Of a DNA stretch of 64,000 bases, positions 38,421 to 51,160 are shown piece by piece. The translations under genes and the position numbers were made by a program. The notes below the pieces were generated by a model that did no database searches, had not been told where the DNA came from, and was given only the letters and a program-made list of their open reading frames with translations. The number at the start of each line of letters is the position of its first letter. Position 1 is the first letter of the stretch. Source of the DNA: Scortum barcoo (Eukaryota > Chordata > Actinopteri > Centrarchiformes > Terapontidae); the NCBI GenBank assembly GCA_023238725.1, contig CM041541.1, positions 8,218,884 to 8,282,883 on the forward strand. The letters are read 5' to 3'.

Positions 38421-40380
38421 TTAATATGTCGGCCAAGTCATTAAAGAATAACACTGAATGCCAGTTTTTAACGAATTGCTTTTACTTTCAGAAACATGAA
38501 TATTTCTCATCTGTGAGGGTAAGTGCATTTTATTCATCAAAGTCAACACTTTGCTGGTTATAAAGCTCAGCCAACAAATATCCACCTATAAGGGCTTTCA
38601 TATTATTCACATGTGAATAAACCAGGGGTTTAAACACTCACATTTAGCCTCTACAATTTAGAGTTTGGCATCCTTTTAAAGCTCATAATAAAGAAAGAAT
38701 GGGTTGGTATAGCAGGAAAGCTCAGAGAAGGATACTTTTTGTGTGCTCCTTGTATAAAATGCCTTCGGTTGCATACTCATAACATACACGAAAAGGTCTT
38801 TTGTAAGCAGGAGCCTTGAAATTACAAACAGGTACATTTTAACCTAAAACCCTCCTCAGCACAAGGTCCAACGTGTTTCTGAAGTTTTCTAGCACATCTC
38901 AAGAGCTTCCTCAGCAGATGGAGTTGGTTTAGAGATTACCTTTCAGGAACTATATTAAAAGAGAGGCGTTACCCATAAACGCCCAATACAATCACCGGAA
39001 AACATTTAATTTAGTAACATTTGACAGAAACCTCTTTGGTTACTTTTCTCAGAAATGAGTGGAAGGGATTACAAAATTACTAATTTGAAATTAAGTATAT
39101 TAAATTAGTAATCCCGGTATTGCTCCGTTCTTTGGCGTTTTTAGCAACTAGCTTTCAAAAGAGGAGGAACATGTTTCCCCGGTAATCCCAAATCTGTCAT
39201 ATTTTGTTGCATCTTCTCAGCTGGCTCAACAATATTTACAACATGGCTTAATTTTAGCTAAGTGGTTTAAGTTAGTGGCTGGTCTAACATTAGCAAAGTG
39301 GTTGAAGACACGCGAATAGAAGGTCATTAATGAAATTCGTGACACAGCAGCGACATTTAAACTGGCTGCTGTAGAAAAGGCCTGTCGTGTTGCGTTGCAG
39401 GCTTGCTAACGTTATCGAGTCAGTTTAGCCTACATTCAGGAATGAGCTGGGTTTTGCTCAGAGCTTATGCACACATTAAATACAAAAAAAAAAAAAAAAG
39501 GTAGCGTGGGTGTCGAGGATTTGGAGGCGGTGGAAAGCAAACAACTTTGAGAGAGATGAGCTGAGTAACTGAAAATACTGTACTGTAACAAGGTACTTTT
39601 TAGTACTAAAGTATGAAAATAATTTATTTAATTTTCAATTAGTAATAAATAATTTAGTAAATTGATCCACATTGCTGAAATCCCATACTCGTGAAAACAA
39701 CTGTACCATGTCTTTTACAACTGAGCTAACTTCATTCACAGAGAAGAGCCGTAAGACGCAGTTGAAACCTTGTGTTGACATTTTTTTCTGGAGTAAAAAA
39801 ATGAAATAATAGTGTGACTGTGGGGAAAAAAGGCCTACTGTATTGCATCTTCAGTGCAGGAGGAAATCAAACTTATTCATCGTCCACTTCTGCGTGAATA
39901 AACATATTATTGGTGAAGGAGCGGCACTGTGGTACTTTCTGCAAAGATGTAATTAAAATATTGATCTTGTAGCCAGGTATTGGTTTGCAGTCACTTTTCA
40001 TTAGTTGCAGTTGTATTCACTGCTGTGACTACAGTCCCTGAGTCACTTTCACTGAAAAAGGACATTACCACAGTATTGTTAACAGTAAGTGCAGGGCAGA
40101 GAAGCCAGAAATAGGGTATTGCATTGAAGCATAATGGCAACAGTGCTTTAGGATGTCTTGTTTTTGTGCAGTTCGCAAGAGTTAAATGCACCGCAGAAAT
40201 AATTGATCAAGCTACAACTCCGGTGATATTTTGTAGTTCAGCTGTAATTTTACCCCTGGCTTTACCAGAGGATGTTGCACTGCACCATCCACAGTGATGC
40301 ACAATTACTCCTTCAATATGATGCCACACAAAGACGATTTGGAGAGATGGAGAATCTGATGAAAAGCATTGAACAGGAAT
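38420..40380. other. intergenic, AT-rich, no gene seen
   Basis: Poly-A run at 39484-39499 and a possible MITE fragment at 39560-39640. Nothing else recognised. Confidence 0.5.
39560..39640. repeat. possible fragment of the same AAGTA-type MITE
   Basis: GAGTAACTGAAAATACTG, CAAGGTACTTTTTAGTAC and AAAGTATG resemble the internal part of the element at 46235-46322. Strongly decayed. Confidence 0.25.
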
Positions 40381-40900
40381 TAAATCATGTTTTCCACACC
40401 ATAGGTTCAGAAAATGGTGCTTGAGACACTGGAGAGCCCAGTGGCGGATTCCAATCTGTGGGCTGAAATTGGAAATGAACAGCGGTGCCGTCTCCATTCT
40501 GACAGCCTCGTGTCAATAAAAGTCAGTTTCCCTCCATTGCTTCCCATCGCTGACCACAAAGGGACTTTTGTCAGCTACAGTCAAGAGCGCCGGACGGCTA
40601 ATATTGTGCTAACGTGCAGAAAATGGTGATTGCGTTTGGGAGCGGCGAGATTTTAACGATTAATGCGAGCATGCAGATAGACAGTAAGCGACAGAAGGGG
40701 GGGGAAACAAAGTCTTTAAAACCTCCACCTGTGCCCGTAAGTGCCATATTATACAGAAGCGAATTGGTCGTTTTCTGCATTCAGAGTGAACAGCACTCGC
40801 CGGCTCCCCCGTGCAGAGGAGATCATATAATGTGATTTATGGTCCTGGAGTGAATTATGGAAACACTGACCTTCCCTTTACATCCTATCAAACAGATAAC
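40380..40900. promoter_or_regulatory. candidate conserved noncoding element
   Basis: Repeat-poor block with GGGCTGAAATTGGAAATG, CGGCTAATATTGTGC, TTTTAACGATTAATGCGAGC and GATCATATAATGTGATTTATGG. A G-run at 40697-40704 is its only simple sequence. Confidence 0.3.
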
Positions 40901-41292
40901 TGGCCAGTAAGTTGCTGTTATGATAGGAGGGGGGGGGCACTGACTCATCACGCCTGTTTACATGTATGTTCTGGTGCGGGAAATGAACGGCTTGGCGAAC
41001 AGGACGAGATTTGTATCAGACGCCGCCTTTGATAAATGACGAGAAGTCAAAATTTTGGCAAACTCAGAATCAGGGAGCATGTTTACCATCGTGCCCACAC
41101 GTTTGCAGCAGCAGCGGAGCCTCCAGCTCCGGCCTTGGTCTTACAAAATGCATTAAAGGTGCTATCTCTGATTTTTCTTCTCCAACACAATGTCATGACA
41201 ATACCATCTCAGAGATTTTTTTTTTTTTTTTGGAAGGGGGTAAAAAAAAAAAAAAAAACTCCTTCATCTCCCCCACCTTTGTTTGCACTTTC

Positions 41293-41308
41293 CATTTGCA
41301 TATCAAAG
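41293..41308 (-). promoter_or_regulatory. composite SOX-POU (octamer) site
   Basis: Read on the minus strand the bases are CTTTGATATGCAAATG: a SOX half (CTTTGAT) directly followed by the octamer ATGCAAAT, the spacing and order of the SOX2-POU composite element. A second partial octamer, CTTTGCATATT, lies at 41328-41338. The site is in repeat-poor DNA (41270-41800) just right of poly-T/poly-A runs. Confidence 0.45.
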
Positions 41309-42479
41309 AAATCCCATTGGGACCTGCTTTGCATATTTACATCTGATTAGTAACTTTAAATGAACATGTCAAAAATGGTCGAGTTTTCTTTTTTGAATGT
41401 GCGAGGACTACCTAGCTTGTATAATTAGTGCCAGCACATGTAACATAGCCCAAAAACAAAACAAGATGATTTCAAACAACACAAGAGGCACCTTTTATAT
41501 TGCCTTTCATTAGGCACACTCAAATATTCCTGTCTCACCTTGGACCTCAAAGCTTGCTAAATGATAACTCCCTCCGAATGATAAAGACAAAAATATGTAC
41601 TGTATGTTTGTGGTAATATTTCTTTGCAATGACATTAGGTCTTGTAAATTCTATCAGTTTGCTTCTGATGGGAATATTTTTAGATGTACGGAGGAAGAGT
41701 TTGAAAAGAGAATGGCTGGGTTCAAGGTCAGTTAGTTCTGTGACAAAAACAATCTGTCTGCTTACCGTCATATAGTTCAAAGTCACAATAGGGTAAAGTG
41801 ATATTCTGTCTTCTTACCTGACAGCAGAGTATGTCTCAATGCTGACATGTTATTCCTCTCATTCTGGAGACCAGAAGTGAGATCTGAAACCAAATTTAAA
41901 CATTTTATTTTGCCTGTGTTTTGTCACATGTGGGAGGGACGGGAGGGACCGACTTGAGGGCCTGTGCTTTCTCATTTCCACCAAGTTGAAACTTGACATG
42001 TTTGACGCCTTGTGTGTGTGTATGCGTTCGTGCGTGTGTGATTTAAAGCAAACTTTTCCCTGCCGAAACTTCTGGATGGATGAGCTCTCCTGCAGGCCGC
42101 AGCATGCACACTGGGAGCCTAAAAATGAACTAACTATGTGATTATTAATTGGAGTCTATTTTGATTCAGTATTCCACGCTGCATATCGTCACGGGTCCTC
42201 AGTGGGATTGTGTCTGCGTAGCGGTGTGTTGGGGAGGGAGGGGTTGGGGGTGGAGGGGGGCAGTCTGAAGAAGGCTGTGCCGTTTGGAGCACGGCTCGCT
42301 ACCCGCACATCGGCATACCAATGAGTGGGGTTAAGAAGGCACGGCTCCTCGCGGAGACACCGTTCCTTCAGCAGACCCAATCCGCCAAGTCTCCACGGAC
42401 CTATTTCCAAAAGCTGCTCCTAATGTGGGCCTGTGTCAATCACCCCCACAGACAGCTCCCCCTCACCCCCCTCTCCTGT

Positions 42480-43110
42480 CCATATGAAATAGTCATACAT
42501 TAGGAACCAGGGGAGCGCACCTCGCTGTCTAGGAGTCCTCATGTATTCTAATGCAATTCAAAAGCTATGGGTAGTTAAGTGAAAGACAGTTGCCGGTTGT
42601 TACGCCCGCTCACTGGAAGCGCGTCCTTCTCTTTTTTGGCTTTTCAAAGAGTTGATTCTCGACATGTAAGAATTCGGCTGTCTTTTGTCTCCGTTCTGTT
42701 TGTTTACGGAGAGTCACACTGTGCAGGCAAGGAGAGGATTTAACAGAGGAAGCGTTGTTCTGTCAGCGAGTGGACGGGGGCTAGATATTGGATCTCGCCG
42801 TGACATGTTTATGTGACAACATCATTTGACAGCTTTGACACTCCATAGACAAACAGCTTCAAAAGAGTCGGCAGTATGCCCGCTCAAAAAATATAGGGAT
42901 ACCGTTTTGCTGCCAAATGTACACCGAGCTGACGGGCTCATTTTGTTTTGTTTTAAACCGAGTTAGGGCTGGTAGTGTATTTCAAACATCGTCGGGGTCA
43001 CTCTGGGCAGATGCGCCTTCAATACTCGACTTATAACGTTGCTTGAATGATTGCTGGGGTAAGCAGCTGTATGCAAAATCCTGGTTGTAGTCGATGAAAC
43101 AAAGTTCGGA
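42480..43110. promoter_or_regulatory. candidate conserved noncoding element
   Basis: Repeat-poor DNA with CATATGAAATAGTCATAC, CATGTATTCTAATGC, ACATCATTTGACAGC (TGACAG, a Meis/TALE-type site) and GCAGTATGCCCGC. No coding potential seen. Confidence 0.25.
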
Positions 43111-44590
43111 TACAGCACAGGATAAAATAACTCTTCTTGCAGTTCGATCTTCATCAAGGATTCAGATTTTGTATTTGTTGTTGTGGAAAATTTAAAGCAT
43201 ATGGTCGGCAATGTATATTTTTTTTATAATGTCAACAAATAAAGATAAATAAAGATGAGAAACAAAAGAAATGTGTCAGTTTGATTTTCACAGCCTGCCT
43301 ATGGCCTGTACGTTGTGAGGGAAGACATAAGGGACTGTATGTAAATTAAATCTAAAAGTTTTTCATATTTACTCACCCCAGATTCATACGTTATGAAAAT
43401 TACTGTTACATTCAGTTTTTCTGTGTTTAAAATGACAGACTATTTTAAATATTGAACTGTATGATTAAAGCTCTTGAAAACTTTTATAGCAGAAAAGTTT
43501 TATGTATTATGTATGTATTATATATCATTAAAAGTTCATGACTACATGAGCAACAATCAAAGTTACACTTTGGGACAAAACTACTAAATGCATTACTTAT
43601 TGAGGCTTTATTTTATTATTAAGCTTATTTAGCTAAAGTGCTTTATTAGGACTGTGAATTTGTAAGATTTCATTCACAGCCGCACATCCGTCAGCACATC
43701 TTTATTCAAGCTAAATCCTGATTGGTGCACAGAAATATGCGCCGTCACCTTCATTCATTTGGAGTCGTTCACACATGCAAAGACAAACAGAAACCAAAAT
43801 ACAAAAAAAAATCTCATGTGAACCAGCCAAAACTGCAGAAAATTGTGTGATTATTCGGGATTGCATGTGATAACAAGCTGATTGATGTTTGAGATCTATC
43901 AATCCGACACTGTTATAATATTAATGGGAGGAGGGTGTTGCCTTTTTGTGTAGTGGAGGGTGCACTTAAAATTTTTGCAATGCTGGAAAGGGCTTTGCGT
44001 TTTAAAAAACTATGGCGTATAAAGTTCAGCCACCTTTCTGCACGTCAACTGATTTTCATGCAGTCCCTAAATATTTAAAACCAGATTTTGAATATATATC
44101 TTTTTTTGCTAAAACAGCTTGGCACTGACAGCGATTATCTCTCAAACTGGAGTAAACAGTGCGTGTTTCTCATTCTGATGTGTGATTTTGTGTGTTTTTT
44201 AGCCGAGGGTGTGAAGCATTAGCGAGTATTTAAAGCAGCAGGAACCGTTGTGGGAGCAACTCAAAATAAACTACAATGCCCACGTTCATCGTAATGAGGA
44301 GACATTTCAACCAACGCAGCTGCGTGGCTCACTGATGTGTTTTTGCAGCTCTGTGGCGCGGAGGAATAAAACAGATCAGCTCTTGAATGCACGCACGATA
44401 CTTGTTCAGTGTTGATTCTGATATTTTCATTGGATTTGTCCATAAATGTATAATATCACAAAACTTCTGCTCATCTACAACACTCAGACATTAACAGAAG
44501 AAGTTGACAAAGTGAAGAGGATCATCCTCTTCCATCCCGTATTGACTCCTGATTTATTGCAGCTTCGAGTCTTATCACTACAACTAACAC
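43110..44590. other. intergenic, AT-rich, no gene seen
   Basis: Low-complexity A/T-rich DNA with TATTA-type repeats near 43500. No gene or RNA recognised. Confidence 0.5.
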
Positions 44591-44591
44591 A

Positions 44592-44921
44592 TTATCCCAC
44601 TGTCAGGAGTCGTACTGCGGTGCCACGGAGGCAGCCGCCGCAAAGTTCCTCCATGACCAAGGATCCAATCTCCTCTGGGGTCAAAGTACAGAGGACTTCC
44701 ATGGCTGGTCCAATAGCACCATGCTTGGCTGAGTGCAGCCCACGCTGGGTCGGAGGTATAGTGGCAAGTCCACGGGACGTGAGGTAGGATGAGTAAACCA
44801 CAGGGATCTGAGTGGATTTACTCTCCTGCCAGCATCCTTTTTGGTCCCTAGTGGACCTATTGTACTGGCTCAATATGTTATAAGCAGCACACAGACAAAG
44901 AGGGACCAAAGGAGGCAGCAA
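44592..44921 (-). pseudogene. unassigned open frame, possible coding relic
   Basis: A 109-codon minus-strand frame in otherwise AT-rich desert. Its composition is less biased than other chance frames: it begins LPPLVPLCLCAAYNILS and ends LTPEEIGSLVMEELCGG then CLRGTAVRLL. I do not recognise a family. It has no convincing splice sites that would join it to fign or cobll1. It may be part of a decayed retrogene or transposon, or chance. Confidence 0.2.
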
Positions 44922-45129
44922 ATAAAGGCAGGCAAAGGATAATGCTTAGAGATGTGGTGCAACAAGGACACTTTTGTTTCGTTTTTAAAAATTGGTTCTC
45001 CATCGTACACCAAAAACTGAGCAAAAATAAAAAAGAACTGAAGGCCATCGAGGAGAAAATCGTCAACACTTGAAGTATAGTTTTTGGTTCATGTTTAGTC
45101 GTGTACAACTTATCTCTGAACTTAATTTA

Positions 45130-47080
45130 ACATAAGGTGAAAGGAAGTTGATAACCCAATTAATTGTGAAGGAGCCTGCTATGCGGAGAATGTGGGTTTC
45201 TTTCAAATGGATTCATTTAAGGCACAATGTTGAAGGCTACTCCTCAGAGAACATCATTCTACTCTGAAAATCACCATTGGAATATGTGTCTAAAAAAATT
45301 AATTGATTTGTTCACATTTATTGTCGGGAGCTGAAATGAAGTCTTCGCAAGTTGACAATGAAATAAAGCGCCGCATTAGTGCTAATTTATCTCGTTACAG
45401 TGCGACAAACACACCTCTAGACCAGAGTCCTTTGGAACTTTTGTTGGAATAGAAAAGAGGGGTCACAGGAAGATTATAAAGTGTTCCCTTTGAAGATATT
45501 GCTTTGAAAAGTTGTTGCTTTATGATGCCAAAACCTGAAATACCCTCGCGGAGTGTCAGGGGAAGCTGTGCCGCGGCTCAGTAGTGGCAGCAGTAATGAA
45601 CAATTCAGATGGTTGTTTGTGCCTGCTGCTATTGTACGTTATGATTTATTGAGAGGCGGCCCGGCATAGGCTACCTTTCTTCCTCACCTTTATGTGCTCG
45701 TTCAGAGTTACATAATTAATTTTTAATTCAGTGAGTCAGCGTGTGAAGCTGTTGGAGGTTACAGTTTATGTTTTTTTTTTTCCTATTAGATTTATGTTTT
45801 TTATTTGATATAACTGCTTGTAAGCTTCCAATGTATGGCATTATGATCTCCTTATGAGGAATGTGATGCAAAGGCAGTCCAGATATGCTTATTTCACCTT
45901 TTGAATGGACTGAACCAGTTGAAATGTGCATATTTTGTATTACTCTCTTCAAAAATATGATTATTTAAATCTCTTTTCTTGTTTCAATTAATGTAATGAC
46001 CTGCTAGGAAAGCATTACTTATTAGTAAAAATTTAAATAAGGGACTGTATAAAAATTATTAGGGTGTCAAAAAAGAGGGAAGAAAGTCATTTGTTTTTTC
46101 TTTTGTTCAAGAGCATGTGAGGGGATTTTAAATTGTTCTCAGCCCAGATTTAATTTTTATTTCAGCCGCCTGTCGCCAGTTAAAGTTACACTATTCAAAG
46201 TTTACCATCATTTCTAACATTCAATTTAGTGGATTTACCCAAGTAAAGTACCTGAAGGTTTTACTTAAGTACATAGTTGAGTAAATCTACTTGATACTCT
46301 GTTTTTCATCACTGTTTAGAAGGCAGCAGAAACTTCTCTTCATCCTTCACATGGTATTCATCCTACAGGCGACAGTATGAAGTTTAAAATGACACACCAT
46401 TTGAAATTCTTCATGCACATTAACTTTTATGATTAAATGTGTTGTGCTCATTCAATACTTATTTCATTTGGACATATTAGGTAGGAGGATGTTGCAGATT
46501 TCTTTTAAGTCAAAGGAAGAGTCCATTGAAATCATTAATAAAGCTGGCGAGGCCCTTGATTTTTTCTTTCTTTTTTTTTTTTCAAAAGCAAACTGTTAGA
46601 ATCAGCTGCCTTCCCAAACACAAATAATTTTTCTACGCCTCATAATGCTGCTTTAAAGTAAACTCTTTTTCAATTGTGCACATTTTCCAGAATTCCATTT
46701 AATATAACAAGACCTTGAATTCCCCTGGATTCAGAAAAACATAAAGTCCTTTCTACACAGTATCAGGCACACTTAGTATATATCATGAAGCCAATGGAGG
46801 AATTTATCATTACTGTGCGAAGCCTGATGGTATGTGTGCTTTTAAAATTAATGACAGAAGCACTCTGACTTTTAGTCCATCTAAAATTTTCATTAAATTT
46901 CATTATTCAGCTGTCTCAGTGGCCCTGAATTAATAAACTCCAGGTATCATACCATGAATTCATATTACGTTGGAGACAAATAGAGCCAGGTATGCCACCT
47001 TTCTTTCCTTTACAATATCCTAAAAAACATACAATTAAAAAGTAAGTTCAAAGCACTTTCTTTAATGCCCAACTTTGGTT
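45130..47080. promoter_or_regulatory. long candidate conserved noncoding cluster
   Basis: About 2 kb of mostly repeat-poor AT-rich DNA with many TAAT cores: CCCAATTAATTGTG, TTAATTGATTTG, GTGCTAATTTATC, TTACATAATTAATTTTTAATTC, GTTTCAATTAATGTAATG, AAAATTAATGACAG, CTGAATTAATAAAC and CATACCATGAATTC. A MITE fragment interrupts it at 46235-46322. Strong candidate for one or more developmental enhancers. Confidence 0.4.
46235..46322. repeat. teleost MITE-like fragment (AAGTA / ACTTAAGTAC family)
   Basis: The phrases ACCCAAGTAAAGTACCTG, TTTTACTTAAGTACATAG, TTGAGTAAATCTACTTG and a CATCACTG end resemble the terminal part of a widespread teleost nonautonomous DNA transposon ending CACCACTG. Only one end is recognisable. 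Confidence 0.5.
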
Positions 47081-50000
47081 GTTGCCTTGAAACAGGCTGT
47101 GAAGACGAAGGCGCCGAGCTGCTGCCTGGCGAGGCTGCCTCACGCACACACATTCAGGTGCTATTTTTGTAGATGCTGAAATCAATGGCTCAAACATATA
47201 TCACTCAATTGGCTGGGAAAACATCTCTTTTCACTGACACTGACAAATGGAGAGCACATGATAAAGATTTTCTTTCAGTGGCTGAAAACCTGTAATTTCT
47301 TGAGGGCTACAAGGAGGCAGTAGGAAGCGCTGTTCTTAACCTTTTTCTTTTTTTTTTTTCTTCATGTGACCTGATTTTATTTAATATTTTTTTCTCAAAG
47401 TATTCTACATGAGGAGGTAGATGGAGGCAAGTGAGTGGAAAAAAAAAAAAAGAATTAGTGCTCAAAATCCTCGGTTTTAATTTTTCCGACGGCGTGGGGT
47501 GACGCTCAGGGAAACGCCGCGATGCTGTACAGATGCCAGATTTGTCGCAATTAACGGAAACCACTTGAATTCGAGATGAGATAAGCAGCCGGCAGCCAGC
47601 AGTGAAAATGTCTCTCACTTGCGCGCGATCGAAAGAGGGAACATTTGGGCTCAGCAAACTTCCTCCAGATAAAACAAAACAATGGAGCTGGCAGGAGTCA
47701 GACACATGAATACAGACTTAACTTGTACTAAATTATTTCTGGCAGACTTGTGAAAGAGGCCCGTCTGTTTCAGGCGCTTTCTTTTTTTTTTTTGTTTGTT
47801 GTTTTTTTTTTGCATGAAACATCTGTATCTCGCTTTTTTAGGTGTTAGATGTACAGAAAAGGACTGCGTGTTTGCCAGATTTCTAAAAGCATCCACGGGT
47901 AAGGTGGACTATTTGCATTAAAGTCCACATATCTTGTCTTTGACGACTTCCCGCGCACAATAACAGATTCTCAACAGTGGATTCCTGCTGCGTGGAGGGG
48001 TTATGTTTGTTTACCCTGTGTGAAGTGTGATAGCGCCAGGGTTAACGCTACCTTTAGGTTCTTTAGAAAACCGGAGGGCGGCGCGAACACCTGTTAATAG
48101 TGCGGCCCTGATGCGTTCCTCTTCAGCTTTTCAAATGAGATCTGAAAGCAGCAGCGTTTCTTTATTTTTTATTTTTCAGCGCATCGCTCTCAAGCTCCGA
48201 ACCTTCCACCTTAAGCTCGTGGCAGATGTAAAGTTTGTGTACGGCAGCGCAACCTTTCTGCGCGAGATAAGGCGGATGTGATGCCGTAACTATATGCTGT
48301 TTAAAAGAGGAGGTTGGGTTTGTGTGGAGGAGGAGGAGGAGGCTCGGGTTGGGTTTGTGCCGTCGCTGCTCGGGCCTGGTGAGAGGTAAACTCAGGGAAA
48401 CAGTTATCAACACAGACTACAGGTGAGAAAAGTCGTTAACTGCATTCAAAGATAGTCTTTTATCTTCTCCCTCTGGAAGTAAACCGCCTCTACGCGCCCG
48501 CTGGCCCACAATGGATTCCTGCCAGATCTTCCTCTCCTTTGCCTCTTTTACTTTCTCTATGCCTCTTGTTTTAATAAAGGAAACAGTATGTTATGGATAG
48601 ACTGTGTGTAGAAACTGCATGTTGTAGTTTTATTCCTGCTGTGCAAAACGGAAACAGCACTGCCACGCGGAGCAACACAGGAACCTGAGAGCTAATCCCA
48701 GGTAGCAAATCAGTGAGGTCATTAAAGGCAACGTGAAGAGGTCTGAGCTCTGGCGTGTGAGCGGCGCCGTGACGTGGGATAAAATGCATGTGAAATGGCT
48801 AAAAACTCATCATAAAGGGGCTTTCTGGATGGAGAATAAAAGAGATACACTTACAAGGAAAAAGTGAGAAGAGTGTGAAAATTGCGAAAAGAGAAGTGAA
48901 TGTAACCCCAGAGGCCAATCAGGAGAGAGGTGGTCATGGAGATGAAACATAAAACACACAGTCAAACAAAGGTAGATATCTTTATTACATCTATTTGAAA
49001 TCATGTGAACTTTTCCTGGTTTAAAATGTGCACTCGTGTACTTCAGCACAGCCTCGCCTCTTTAGAAGGGTCCTTGTTTGTGATTTTGCTGGTTATACTC
49101 CTTCCCTAATCTTCCTGGTAGTACCTATAGTAGTAGTAGTAGTACATACATACCTCCCAGTCTTCTGATTGCAGTATTTGGGTTCTGATCAGACGCAAAT
49201 AACCACGTAACCGAGGTCAGAAGCACGCTGACATCATACTGGCGTGTAGGTAAAAGGACTCCACCGATTTTACACATCAAACTGTGTTTCCAGGTGTTGG
49301 TAGGAAGGTGTGGAGGGGGGTACTACTGCATGTGAGAACAAAAGTTGTATAAATCCTTTTGTGGCTCCGGAGGGAGCTGTGTGAAGTCTGGTAAATTGCC
49401 TCGAGTGATGTCACTTGAGTCAGAGTGGGCTGGGGGCTGAAGGCTGCCAATCTGAGGAAGAGCAGAATCTGGGGGTGTGGAGTCAGAGAGAGGCGAACTC
49501 AGCGGACCTCTGTGGCCCGGCTCCTCGTCTCCGCTCGAGGCTCCGGGCTACGTTAGCTGCTAGCCCAACACACCTGAATCGCCGGCCAAACTCTTCGCGG
49601 TTGAGTTGGATTGTGGGTAATGTAGGCACCTGGATTTGACAAGGAAGAAGAGAAATTTAAAAAAGAAAATATCTCTGCTTCTGCTGCATGAGTTTCTATC
49701 CTTTTTTTCTTTTATAAAATGTCCACCATGAGTCCAGAACGGTTGCAGAAGTGCATTAATTTTATTCAAACGGAGACGCTTACAAAGATCTACTCACACC
49801 CTGTGGCTGAGGGAAAATAATAAGAAAACCTGGCAGATCTTCCTGAATTATACAACTTTGCTCTAACCTCTTATGATCTAAAAAGAAACAGCAACGATAA
49901 TCTATGGTCTGTGTAATGTTATAGACGTGCAGTAGTGTGTTTATTTCACTCAATATTCTTATTTGAGTTTTAAAATATAGATTATGCAAATGGACCGATA

Positions 50001-50430
50001 TGAGTCAGTCACTCCGAGGCAAGACAGGCTGCGAGTTCCTTTGTCGATGTCCTGTATTGTTTCACGAGAGCGTAATTATCGTTCACGGCCGCGCAAGTTC
50101 CGGAGTCAATGAGCAATTATTGCTCCAAAGTGGCAACACAGTCATCTGGATGAATTCCAGTAATACACAGAGTTTGGCTGTAACAGTCACGTGGCTCGTA
50201 CCAGAATCACTGCGGCTTTGGACATTAACATAAACAGCGTATTAAGATTGTCAAACTTCTTTTACCGCCGTTGAAGTGGGATTAGAGTCAGGTACAGTCC
50301 ATGTTTGAATCCTCCCTGACTATATTCTCTTAATACAGAAAAGACTTTTTTTCCCGAGCTGCCATGAAGATAACTCAATTGTTCAGTGTGTTATTTTTCA
50401 ATAAGAAAAAACTGACTGTGGAATATCTGT
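47080..50430. other. intergenic, no gene seen
   Basis: Mixed DNA with poly-T/poly-A runs (47347-47360, 47441-47452, 47780-47811) and a (TAG)n tract at 49127-49143. A GC-richer stretch at 49370-49600 shows no exon. Confidence 0.5.
49127..49143. repeat. (TAG)n microsatellite
   Basis: Five to six TAG units. Confidence 0.9.
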
Positions 50431-51160
50431 GCCATAATTAGTGTTAAATGAGCTAATTTCTTTATAAGAATTAAGCATATACATATCAAAATCCAGCTGA
50501 AGAGGCCCATGTATGTCGCACAGAGCAGGACGACCATGAAGGCAGCGGAGACAAATGTAACTAATTGTCACATAACCTCAAATTGGGGCCATGAAAGTGT
50601 CTAAATAATGGCAGCTAATTTGCCTTGTATTGTGCTTTCTTGATGGGTTTAAATTGAATGAGTCAGGATCCATTCTGGCGTAATGTGAAAGCCGGGCCAC
50701 TGGTTCACACCAGAGACATTCAAGGTCGAGCTACTCCAAATGAAGGGGTGACGGGGGAGTGAAGAGATTTAAAGTAAGGCAGCTGAGTCAATGGACGGCC
50801 GGGGTGCAGATTTGGCACCGTATTCATGTAACCTTGAATTATTGGTTGTTTTTTTTTCCTGCATTGAAAGCTTTTCTGCTAGCCCCCTCTCAAAAATATA
50901 TCCTCTTTTTTTTGTCACCCACATTAATGGCACAATCAGCCAGAAAAAATTGCAGTCACAAATTATTCATTGTAATCCTCCATTTGAGGACCCTAATGCC
51001 TCTAATTGGGCTTTTATGACTTACAAACTGTATCTTCCTCTCTTTTTTCATATTTTTCCCCTCTGGCGTTTGTTTTTCTTCCTTCCCGCCATGCTGCGGA
51101 GTGACATTGAGCCTCTCCCTGTCGGGGTGCTCTCTTGTCTCACTCCAGTGCACATTTTCG
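50430..51160. promoter_or_regulatory. candidate conserved noncoding element
   Basis: Repeat-poor block with GTGCCATAATTAGTG, TGAGCTAATTTC, GTAACTAATTGTCAC, GGCAGCTAATTTGCC, CACAAATTATTCATTG and GCCTCTAATTGGGC. Six TAATT cores in about 550 bases suggest homeodomain input. Confidence 0.35.
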
